Origin: Cladopsammia gracilis | Lineage: Eukaryota; Cnidaria; Anthozoa; Scleractinia; Dendrophylliidae | Assembly: GCA_022457155.1 (NCBI GenBank) | Contig: JAJGOT010000057.1 | Location: forward strand, 1,945,501 to 2,009,500 | Direction: 5' to 3' | DNA length: 64,000 nucleotides | Shown: piece after piece, positions 44,093 through 54,500 of the stretch | How the letters are laid out: the number at the start of each line of letters is the position of its first letter | Position numbering within the stretch: the stretch's first letter is position 1 | The notes under the pieces: model-generated | Told to the model about the DNA's origin: nothing | The model's database searches: none | What the model saw: the letters and a program-made list of their open reading frames with translations, nothing else | Made by a program: the position numbers and the translations under genes

Positions 44093-45265
44093 TAGCCTTA
44101 CACAAATGAAGGGGGTGGTTGTCTGAAATATTTAAAGTAATCCCAAAACCATTTTGTGGGTGTGACTCACATTAATTTTCTACCCCTAAGAGGAACCAAT
44201 TCAATCTGAAGAGTTGTTTCTGTCAGCAAAGTTTTCTGAAATTTTAAATATCCTGAAAGGTATGTGAATAACTCTGACAAGTGGTTATTTTCAGTTCAAA
44301 CACCCTTAGTGGCACAAAACCATGAATTTTAACCCCTAAAAATACAGCGACCACCCAGTCACTTTTATATGGGGTAATTACTTCTTCTTATGTACACAGA
44401 CACGGACAATACAGACACCTCTCCTGATGGACAGTTCTCGTTTTCTGAAGAGGCCAAAATAACTTGTTCATATAATCCCTAACCCTGTAATGAGGGCATC
44501 TCTATAATGCATCCCTTTGGTGACTGTATTAAACAGATTCGATTATCTTAGAGAGTAATTATTTCTGCATTACCAAGAAACCAAAATATTCCCAAAAACA
44601 ATCTTCAAGTGGCCAGGAATTCTGCATTTCAACCAGAAAATCAAGTTATAAAATTATCCATTTTACCGGTAATTTGTTTATTAATAACAAATTTTCAGGG
44701 TCCCAAAGAAAGGAAAGGTCTCTTGAGTCCTAAAAGTTTTGGTCTGGAACTTGGAGCCCACAGGGTTCCCTTGGGGATCCTGGGTTGGTCTGTCTAAAAT
44801 AGTCTTATAAAGACACTAATTTTCTAATCTTATTGTAATTTGACCATAATTTTTATAATCAAATCAAATCAGCTGATCAGTCTTTACAAAATAACTGAAA
44901 CCTAATGTATATTTCACGAAAAAACAGATGATCTGAATTGAACTGTTGAAGCTTTGGCATATGACCGACATTTGTCATATGAACACACTTTGATCAAACT
45001 ATGCGACTAACATCTTGGTATTTGAATATCAAATGTACGAACGATTAACTTTAATCATAAAGAAAGGAGTTTCCTCTGTCATAAGCAAGCTAATTATAAA
45101 ACATGAATATCACTTGCCTTCCAAGGTCTCGCATTGTGACAAATTAAGGTAGTCACTTTGAGTTAAGACTCCTGATCTAAATCCCCTGACTAATCCTTCA
45201 AGGTATCCATTGTCTACGTTGAAAAACAGTTCATGAAATGACAACATCTGAGTTGTCTCCGCCAT
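39415..45265 (-). CDS. ATP6V0D1: V-type proton ATPase subunit d
   Basis: Subunit d of the V0 sector, which couples the rotor stalk to the proteolipid ring in the organelle-acidifying V-ATPase. Eight exons from the start: 45118-45265, 43767-43938, 43211-43389, 42337-42416, 42138-42215, 41333-41509, 40830-40907, 39415-39576. They sum to 1074 nt, or 357 aa; the human protein is 351. The extra length is a slightly longer N-terminus ([20 protein letters not shown]). Family blocks are present throughout: [77 protein letters not shown], and the C-terminal WIAECIAQ...DNYIPIF. Intron 1 uses a GC-AG donor (GCAAGT); the others are GT-AG. It is divergent with GINS2. Confidence 0.97.
39765..40470 (+). repeat. 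Minisatellite array of a 106-bp unit (about six copies)
   Basis: The landmark ACAGGAAAG recurs at 39911, 40017, 40123, 40229, 40335 and 40441, exactly 106 bp apart. The unit includes TTTGAATGGTCACACTTTAG, CATCCACAGACTCAAAAG and GAACCACCTTGTACTGC. It lies in the intron between ATP6V0D1 exons 39415-39576 and 40830-40907. It is related to the interior of the TTAA MITE at 25692. Confidence 0.92.
43939..45117 (-). other. GC-AG intron 1 of ATP6V0D1
   Basis: The minus-strand donor reads GGAAG then GCAAGT, and the acceptor is TTATGTTGCAG. Apart from the GC this is a strong consensus donor, which is the usual pattern for GC-AG introns. The interior holds the poly-G run and dispersed repeats but no gene. 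Confidence 0.85.
44059..44091. repeat. Poly-G tract, about 32 nt
   Basis: A nearly pure G run in ATP6V0D1 intron 1. Its exact length is likely to be unreliable in assembly. Confidence 0.85.
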
Positions 45266-45735
45266 GGTTGTTCTTCTCCAAGATGGCGGACCAATAACTC
45301 GCTCCAGTCCCTCCCATAGTCACAGGTTAGTCATGTGACTATAAGTCCACATATCCCCCCTACCCTGGGTGACAGAGGCTTCTTGATGGCTCTGGTTTCT
45401 CTTGGGCGGGGTAGTGTCAAAACAAGATTTCCTGTGTAGTAGTCCGCTCCAGCTCCATTGTGATTTTTGTGAGAAAAAGCTCTGACAAAGGCAAAATTTT
45501 CGAAACGTCGGCTTTCTTTCACAGAAACAGCGTGTTGAGTGGAAGTGTCGTGGGGGTGAAGGTGGGGTGTTATTGAAAAATGCTGAGGACTGGTAACAAA
45601 TACAGTCATTTAGCGGGAAAATATGGCGGCGAAGCTGTGGTGGAAGAGTTGATCAAATTCGCACTTGTAGCAGTTTGAAGTTGTGTTTGACCATCTGTTC
45701 TGAGTGGAAGTGTTGTTCGTTTTATTTTCTCTCTA
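45266..45735. promoter_or_regulatory. Bidirectional promoter region, ATP6V0D1 (-) / GINS2 (+)
   Basis: Start codons are 470 bp apart and divergent. AAGATGGCGGA (YY1-like) at 45280-45290 and CCAAT at 45291-45295 lie beside the ATP6V0D1 start. On the GINS2 side GCGGGAAA at 45613-45620 is an exact E2F-type site, followed by ATATGGCGGC at 45621-45630. Confidence 0.6.
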
Positions 45736-48700
45736 ATGGATCCTTCAGAAGTGGAATTTATCGCAGAAAAGGAAAAAATATCGATTCTAACGAACTTTTC
45801 TGAGAACAAGATATATTTGATTGGGGTAGGTAGTGTATTCGGTGTTTATACTTGCTTCGAAATAAGCGAGAGTATCAGTGTTTTTTTAATCCTTACTTAT
45901 CCAAAACGGTAATTCTAATTCTAATTGTGTGATCTGCAAAAGGCATAACCCATCATGGGTGCGAAAGTCACCCATAACCGTCTTTCAAACGAGCTGACTG
46001 ATTTGGTTCGTTTGTTCCAGACACTGCTGAGCCAAACGAGCCAACAAATACATGCTCCTTCGTTAGTGGCCCTGTATTGGGAAATTACATTAAAAACATC
46101 CGAATCCCCACCCACTCCCCCATGGAATGCGGCCTATGTCACAGGGGGTGTCGGAATATTTTTTAAAAGAAGACGACAAAATGTAGGACCCCTCGGATGC
46201 AATCTTCAAAGGTGCCAACAACACTGAAAAAAACTAGGGTGTTGGAATCTGGCTTTCCTTGTTGTTGGGGGCAGGGGGTGGGGGTGCGGATAAAGAGTGG
46301 ACACCACAGAATTTTTTACTTTTCAATATGGAGGGCTATGGATGAAAATTCTTGGGAATGATTCTACAATCTTGGTCAGAAGTTTTGGGACACTTAACCT
46401 TTTTCCCCACAAATTGTCTTTGTCGTTACGGTCTCCCCCTCCCCACACCTAATACAATGTTGAGTTTTATGCATATAACCAAGCCACAGTGTCTCAACTT
46501 TGTATTGGGGGGGAGGGGGGACCAGGAAATGGAATGGTAGTTTCTCTCTTCGAAAAAAATTGTCATTGTGTAGTATTGGCTTAAGTGTCCCAAGCTATTT
46601 TGTCCAGGGTTGTAGAACACCCTGCCACTTATTTACATGGCCCTGATCATTTTGTAGATCGAGGCATTTGAAAACAAAAGGACACATTTTTATTCAATAA
46701 TTGAGATGCAAATAAGTGGTTGGGTATTCTAGAATCAAGCCAATTCTTGTTCAAAACCCTTTTCTTTGTGGTAACTTCACAAGTCAGATACATTTCAAGG
46801 AGTTTTTGATAAGCAATTAGATGTCACTTTTAATATTTACAGGGAGACATTGGTCCATTTAATGCCTCGCTGCCAACAGAAGTACCTCTGTGGGTGGCAA
46901 TATTTTTGAAACAGAGAAGAAAATGTAGAATCCAGCCTCCAGATTGGATGGATGTTGGTAAGTTAACACACCATGTGCAAATAACGTATTTTCATTATTA
47001 GCATTATGGATGCTGCTCTCAGACAGATACCTTTTACAAACAGAAACAGTGTTAAGGCAAATGCCTATAATTTATGACACACACCTCTATACCTATAAAA
47101 GACACCTCTATAGTGCACAACTCTCCATAAGACAAACAACTCCTTAAGGCAGACACTTCTGAGACAGACACTATATGTATAGGTAGATATGTTTATAAGG
47201 TCTGAAACACCTATAAGTTAGTTGGGTGCCCAAATTGTACACAATGTTGGTCAAACCCATTTTTAGCTTCCCAAGGATTTTACAAGCCACATATTCCTAT
47301 TATAAGGCACATCTAAGGAATGGGCCTTGGCTAGAAGCCCAGGACCCCTCCCTATTGGCAAACATTTGTAAGGTCCAAGAGGCCAAATATTTTTTATCTC
47401 CCCATCTTATAAGCAGGTATGGATCTGCTACTGGTAGATAAGTTCAAGTCCTAACAAAGGAAACACTGTCTTTTTTTGCAGAAAGACTACAGGAACTAAA
47501 AGAGAAGGAGAAAGAAGCAGAATACTTCACTAAAATGCCCTCAAAACACTACATGGAAATTGCCTCCCTTCTTCTTGATAGGTATTTGAATATTACAACA
47601 GAAGAATATCAACTTGATTTGATTCTGGGTAAGAGTATGTGAACAACAGTTACTGTTGCCCGCCAGTTCGCCAATATTATTGTTGTGGCCTAGCTTTATA
47701 ATGTGTCTCTCCTGCTTGGCAGTCTTAAAAAATGTTATTACAGTGCAGTGAATTGGGTAGCCTGTGATCAGGGTCTCACTTGGGGTTAGAGGGTGGGGTG
47801 GTGAAGTCAAAGGAGATAGATTTACCATCCTTTCTCTAACCTCTAATCTTAGGTATGTGAATCACTGTGGGCAGAGAGCTACATGTATGAATCAGGTTAT
47901 CTGCCAATAAAAATATATTACAATAATAATGTACAATTGGGATCTCAGTCAATAATCAGGAAGTACAGAGTGACAAGGAAGCTTTAGAAGGCCCTCTACA
48001 GGTAGCAGCCCTAATTACTGAACATTTTCCAATCCAGGCCAGGCCTGAAAAACTCCCCCCCGCCCCCCTCCCCTATTCACTCCCCCCTCCCCTATTCACT
48101 TCCCCCCCCTCCCCTATTCACTCCCCCCCCCTACAATGGAGCTGGATCCAGCATTGTTCAGTGCTGCCATTTGTATCAGCTCTCTGTTACTAAACATTTT
48201 CTGGTTCTTGTGTTTTTCAGTGCTGCTGATGACATTCCCCACGCAGATGAAGTCCGTACATTGATCAAAGACATCTGGGACTTGAGGATTGCAAAGCTTA
48301 GAAAGTCTATTGATATCATGGTCAGCCAGCAGGAAGTCTATGCTAGGGTGAGTACAGATTATTTTCAAGGCTTAGTAACTGAAGAGGTGGTACACCTAAC
48401 AAATCGCCAGTAACCTATTGTAACCTGGGTGACCTCATTACATTCCAAGAACACAGCTTGATACCGATTATTTTACTTTACAGTCGAGCCTAGTTAAGGT
48501 TACAGTGTACCTTCAGATCGAAAATTTATTGAAAATTTTTTTTTGACGTTAAAATAAAGTTTACAGAATGAACTTTCATCCAAAAAAAAAATTATCGAAA
48601 AATAGTGAAAATTTACGGAGAAATGACGGTATAACTTTTGTGGGCGGAGTTTGTTTATTACGCGATATGTTTTTTAAGCGCTGTTTTCTCAAAGTTAATT

Positions 48701-50363
48701 TTTCGCTTGTTGGGGACACTTTAAAGAGCTACAACTCAAAGGGAATTTGTTCGATTTTCCTCAAATTTGGACAGAAGCTAGGCTGACATATAATCAACAA
48801 AAACGTGTCGGCGAATTTCTTAATTCCGAAAACTTTTTCGTCAAGAGCCATTTCCGTGCGATCATTCCAATTTTTTTTCTCCCCTTTTCGAAAATATTCT
48901 GTAACTTTTCACTGCAATTGAATATGGGAAATCGCCGACACGTTTTTTTAGCGCTTCGTGTCTGGAAACCCGAGAACAAATCAAATTAGCAAAATATAAT
49001 AATCGCTTTGAGTTATAGCGTTTGAAAGCTGATTCGGACGTTCGATTTTAGACGTCGTAAAAAATTCGACAATTCATTTTATTATCAAATGGTTTCCATA
49101 TTTAGATAGCCAGCTCTATAAGCTTTAATTTGATATCTGGGTTTAGGTATATTAAGTGTAATCTTAAGACGCTAGAGCTGTTATACTGGAGACACCCACA
49201 CTGTAACCTTAAGGTGATTCCCTAGTATTGCACTGCGCATCACTACTGCGCATAATATCTTGCGTCATTTGCGCGTGCACGAGCGCGCGCGCACTCCGAA
49301 GTAATAGGTTTTCCTTTGAGGATTCAGTTCTCTTAGTAAATAATCGGTTGTTTTCTTCTAAACGAGCTCGGTGACCTATCTTTTTTTTTTTGCATAATTT
49401 CATTCTTTTTGTCCTCCTCTTTGTGCTGTTAAACTTTAAAAAAAAAGTTATGTCAGAAAAAAAAGTTATCGCGAAGAAAGCATACGTAGCCATCGCTACG
49501 TGGACACAATTATATCCTCGAGATCACGCACCCGACGAATATTTTAAGTTAATACCTTTTCAGGATGTGTGCCTGCGCCATAAAACAAACATCAAATTGT
49601 TCCATTTGGTCAATACATTACATCTATTTTGTTATTTCAAGAATTACTTTAAAGCTGTGCTTCCTGTCCCTGCGAAACGTAGTGTGAGCTGATGGAATAA
49701 ACGTGCGCTTGATAAGTGCAGTTGCAAGGATTTAAAGGTTAACTTGAGACAATTATATCTCCTAAACGAGCTCGGTGACCTATATTTTTTATTGTAGATT
49801 TCGGACCACTATATTGTGGGAAACAATCAAGGAAAGTTTAAAGAAAATCTTATGTCCACTTTTATTTCTAGGGAATCACCTTAATTCAATCGTGTATGAT
49901 CACTGACGGGCCTTAGAAATGTGATCGTATTAACAGGGTGGTGGCAATGATTCTCACTTGCTTTTGGTAGTAATAACTCATTCTGCATATCGAGTGGTTA
50001 ATGGCTGGGGACTCTTAAAGATGGTTGTGTGGCATTAACTGGGTGGTCAGATTAATGGGATTATCAGATGAGAAATTGACTGTTAGTGAGCGTTTGTTCT
50101 GAGCAAAGAAAGTGGTTATAATTATTAACAAGTTGGTCACATTATCCCTGTAACAGGGTAGTCATAAGGCAGGTTCTGCTATGAAGCATTGTTGTTTATA
50201 GATCAAAATTACCAAGTTGATTAATTTTTTGTCTTATTTCGCCTTGCAGCTCGATGATCTATCATTGATGGAAATCAATGTCATTCGTCCATTTCTCACG
50301 CAAGCCCTTGATCACATGCACAACTTGCGATGCCATGTTGCAGAGAACCCAAGTAACACATGA
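45736..50363 (+). CDS. GINS2: GINS complex subunit 2 (PSF2)
   Basis: Subunit of the GINS tetramer in the CMG replicative helicase (CDC45-MCM-GINS). Five exons: 45736-45825, 46843-46957, 47482-47581, 48221-48347, 50250-50363. They total 546 nt, or 181 aa; human PSF2 is 185. All junctions are GT-AG and in phase. Recognisable stretches are [70 protein letters not shown] and [13 protein letters not shown]. The two TTAA MITEs at 48494-49884 occupy most of intron 4. A poly(A) signal AATAAA lies at 50598-50603. It shares a promoter region with ATP6V0D1 and is tail-to-tail with the GSE1-like gene. Confidence 0.97.
46367..46612. mobile_element. MITE, 246 bp, TA-flanked, ends CAATCTTGGTCAGAA
   Basis: The left end CAATCTTGGTCAGAAGTTTT and the right end (reversed) CAACCCTGGACAAAATAGCT form an imperfect inverted repeat reaching a shared TTGGGACACTTAA. 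TA is present at both sides. A second copy at 61536-62187 is interrupted by an insertion. Confidence 0.75.
48050..48130. repeat. C-rich tandem repeat (CCCCTATTCACTCCCCC)
   Basis: Three to four imperfect units lie about 90 bp upstream of GINS2 exon 48221-48347. Confidence 0.85.
48494..49212. mobile_element. TTAA-flanked MITE A, 711-bp body
   Basis: TTAA at 48494-48497 and 49209-49212. Ends are GGTTACAGTGT and its complement. The interior has a second inverted pair around CGCCGACACGTTTTT (about 48804-48820 and 48927-48942). It lies in GINS2 intron 4 and shares its right TTAA with the next element. Confidence 0.85.
49209..49884. mobile_element. TTAA-flanked MITE B, 668-bp body, abutting MITE A
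   Basis: TTAA at 49209-49212 (shared with MITE A) and 49881-49884. Ends are GGTGATTCCCTAG and its perfect 13-bp complement. The interior contains a direct repeat CTAAACGAGCTCGGTGACCT near 49359 and 49761. An open stretch at 49390-49692 has no recognisable homology. Confidence 0.85.
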
Positions 50364-51501
50364 CAAAAGAAATAATAGATGAAGAAAGCTTACTTTGTTC
50401 CTAGCCATTATTTCAAGTCAAGACATTAATCATCCTGTTACTAAATGACAGAACTAAAAAATGATGGCATCCCAGTCATTACAGACAGTAGTAACTGTTG
50501 AATTCTGGCTGAATATAATTCACTACAAATACACATGGTCATGGAGGCGTTAACACGGCCCCATAAGCTGTATAAGCTTTAACTTTCACTGTGACTAAAT
50601 AAAAGATGTTGTTGTTACACACTTGAGTGTTTTGTTAAATGTAATTTGGATTGTTCTGACATTTATAAGCTTACAGTTCTTATTTCTATTGAGTATTTCC
50701 AAATCTGAAGATACAGTTTTACTGGGTGAGCTTACCACCAAAAATAAATAGACATTTTGAACTGTTTTAGTCTCACTTTATTTAATTACCGGTACCTGTT
50801 AAGATGACTGGGAGCAAGAACGGTGGTTTGCAGTATACCTTTGGCTGGGGGGGGGGGGGGGGGGGGGGTACTCCACCCCAATATAATAGTAACGGAGAGT
50901 TGTGAATGAGGCCAAATTGTTATTCAAAAAAATCCTATTAAAGGCTAAAAGGAGACCCACAAAAAAAACGTAACCCCCCAAAAGCCCCTTTTCTCTCCGA
51001 ATAAAAAGGTTCTGCTCATTGCTCATTTAAATTTTGCGATTTGGCAAAAAAAAATATGTTAAAAGGAACTAAACTTTGTTAATTTTTGTGAAAACCTTTT
51101 TCGCGGGTCTTTAATTTTTGCAATTTCTTGAAAATCGCGAAAATTAAGTCCCGTGAAAATAAGCATGAATAAGGTAGTGTTACTACAGTAAATGAAACAC
51201 TACTGACAGCTTTACTTTTTAAATAGAATTTTATTCAACTTTTCCATCATTTAAACTTTTCTTTTATCTAGCTAACAAATAATTCTTCAAAAGCGTGGGG
51301 AAAATTAACCTTTGCGCACAACATAGAAATCTCTTCAAGCTGAAAAATACATTAATGTCTGAACTTTAATATTTTAAAAGTCTGAAATGTTTTTTGACAC
51401 TTTCATGTCTGTGCATAATATAAGAGCAACATTTTTTCAAGAGAAAGCAGTGAGAATTGTGGTTCTTAAATATAGAATCTTAAATCTATGTTACAAATAT
51501 A
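50364..51501. other. Convergent intergenic region between GINS2 and the GSE1-like gene
   Basis: Contains the GINS2 poly(A) signal (50598-50603), a poly-G run at 50848-50869 followed by GTACTCCACCCC (dispersed repeat), and TTTATT at 51230-51235, a candidate minus-strand poly(A) signal for the GSE1-like gene. No other gene is seen. Confidence 0.6.
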
Positions 51502-54500
51502 TTATCTTTTTAGACTTTCAATGAAGAAATGAAGTTTGTCTAGACCATCTCTTAGTGAGTTTCTTTCTTCCTGAAGCTCCTTTTTTGCTTGAACAAGGTT
51601 CTGAAAACAAAGAAATGAATACTGTAACAAAGATTCTTATTGGTTCACAATGCCATACAAAGGTTTTTATTGCATTAGATGAAGGAGACACATACTAATT
51701 TCAACGAGTCTCGTGCAAGTGGGACTGATTTGACAATTTTGGGCTATTTATGTATTGATACCAGTTTAGCCAACATCAGCAAAACCCTGTTTACATTCTC
51801 AGAAAAACTAGAATTGAAAAGCCCTTGTGGTACTGTTTATTATACTGAACAAGGTGGATCTTGCTTTTGAATCAATGATAAAATCCGATGGTATGATTAT
51901 ACACTACAGAAAAAATCCACTTATAATCCTATGGTGTAACCATTCAAACAAAACCTCTTCAGCAGTACTTTTGCATGGTACCATTTGTTTTTCAATATTT
52001 TACAAAATGAAATTTGGGATTTTTCTTGAAAAATTAATTTTATATTTTTGGCACTCTTGGAGTTTAATATTAAAATAAAGTACATGTATTACTATTTTGC
52101 TAAATTACCATCAAAACCAGTTATCGTGTTCAAAGAATGCAATCCTAATTTCTTGTTGGTTGCCCTGTGCCTTGCATGCAGAAAAATTTGAGATTTTTTG
52201 GTGTCCGGACTGCCCCCTATTGCTTTTTTTCGGGGCTGACTTCCACCGGAAATTCCTTCGAGCACGTCTCCATAATCTCTGATTACTGCTAGTTTATAAA
52301 AATAATGCTATAAATGGGATAATCTTGAACGTACTGTCATTTGAAGACTAAGAGCCTGAGCCTCTTCATTAAGGGAAGTATTTTGCGACTTCAACAGATC
52401 AGCATTGTCTTGGAGTACACCTATTTCCAGACCCCTTTCTGTTGAAACAAGGAAGGAAAAAACATAACAATGTTACTAAATTAATGAAAACTTGAAGGCT
52501 GATTTGCATGTATCATTACAACTTTTTGGATCTTCACTATAGGCCAGCTCAGCTGGGTTCAAATTCCAGCCAGAGCCCTACCACATTAGTGTTAGTATTT
52601 AAGGTTGAAAATTGACACAAATCTGTGCAGATCGTACCTGCTGCATGCGCGTAGTAGGACTGCATGGCAGCTTCTATTCCGCACCACTTGTAGGTATTCT
52701 TCTCTTCAGTTGACTTGCACTTCTCCTAAAGATAATGAATAAAAAACTAGTTAATGTGTTGTTTAGTAACGCTACTGTATATGTGTTATATATTGAATTG
52801 GATTCAATATGACGTTACAGTGATCGAGCCAGACTCAATCATAAGGCGGGTGGGGAGGGGGGGGGGGGGGGGGGGGTGAATAAGCGGGAACGGGGAGCCC
52901 CAGGCCTTTCCCCTCAACCACTGGTTAAATTCCCCATGAGTGCTCTTTATCAAGTTTTAAGCGCTCTGCTGTTTTGTTTTGTGCTCATGAATTTCATTAG
53001 ACTGACATGTCACCACTGTCATATGAAAGACAACTGAAAGACCCTGTATTTTTTTTACAAGGCCCTATGCAGTTGTAATATATTAGGTTCCAGGCTCCTT
53101 GTATTTTGCACTGGCGCAGTACATTAAAAATGGAGGACTAGCACATGGTTCGTTTCATGCTGTAGTTTCACGACTTAAATATTACATTTTGGCGACGAGG
53201 ATGGATGTTAGACATGCATGTTATTGTTGCTGTTGTTATGCTAACAAACCCATTTATTCGGGAGGAGTGTAATATATTAGGTTCCAGGCTCCTTGTATTT
53301 TGCATGTTCAGCAGACTTCCGATACTCAATTTCATACTGATAAGCTGCTAAAATCAAAGACCACCTTTGCATTCTCGCTGCGGCTAGAGGAGGTACACCG
53401 GTCTTTGGCCCAAGAATCGTGACCAGCGGCTGATGATCTGTAAGCAATGTAAACCTCCGACCATACAGATACGAATGGAACTTTTTCACTCCAAACACGA
53501 TGGATAAGGCTTCTTTCTCTATTTGGGAATAGTTACGCTCACTAGCTGTGAGAGTTCGAGATGCAAAAGCAATAGGCTTTTCCTCGCCGTTCTCCATAAC
53601 ATGGGAGATAACCGCTCCTACCCCATAGGGTGATGCATCGCAGGCCAGCCGAAGTGATTTCTTCAGATCATAATGGACCAGCAAGGGAGAATCTTGTAAC
53701 TGCTTCTTACTCTTAACAAACGCTCTCTCGCACTCCTCCGTCCACTTCCAAGGTCTGTCCTTTTGCAAAAGGTCATGAAGAGGATGCAGTGTAGTCGCCA
53801 GATTGGGTAGAAACTTTCCATAATAGTTAAGAAGTCCCAGATACGACTTCAACTCTGTGACGTTGGTCGGACTCTTGGCTTGCATGATTGCATCCATCTT
53901 CTGAGGGAGGGGACGAATGCCATGCTTGTCAATCCAGTGGCCAAGAAACTCGAGGCCCGACTGGAAGAAAATGCACTTCGCTGGATTCAACTTGATGCCA
54001 TGTTCTTGTAAGCGCCTGAAAACCTCCTCCAGGATTGCCAAATGCTCCTCAGGGGAACCCCCTGAAATCAGTATGTCATCCAAACGGCAAACCGTGAACT
54101 TAACCCCCTGCAGAAGCTGATCCATAATCCTTTGAAAAATAGCTGGTGCACTGGAGACTCCAAAAGGCAGTCGTTTGTAACGGTACAAACCCTTGTGTGT
54201 GTTAATTGTTAGGTACTTCTGCGAGTCTTCATCCAGCTCTACCTGCTGATAGGCGTGAGATAGATCAATCTTGCTGAATACTTGTCCCCCAGCTAACGTC
54301 GCAAACAAATCTTCTGTATTAGGCAAAGGGTACTGGTCGACATCGGCGCATTGGTTCACTGTCATCTTGTAGTCGCCACACACTCTCAGTGAACCATCTT
54401 TCTTGGGGACCAACACCACTGGCGCAGCCCAGTCACTTTGACTCACTTTGTAGATAATCCCTTCATCCTCCAGTCTCTGAAGCTCCTGCTCCACCTTTTC

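Noticed and set aside
49390..49692. 100-codon open frame
   Set aside because: Lies wholly inside TTAA MITE B in a GINS2 intron, with no recognisable domain.
53917..54120. Plus-strand open frame within the retroelement
   Set aside because: Antisense shadow of the reverse transcriptase frame.
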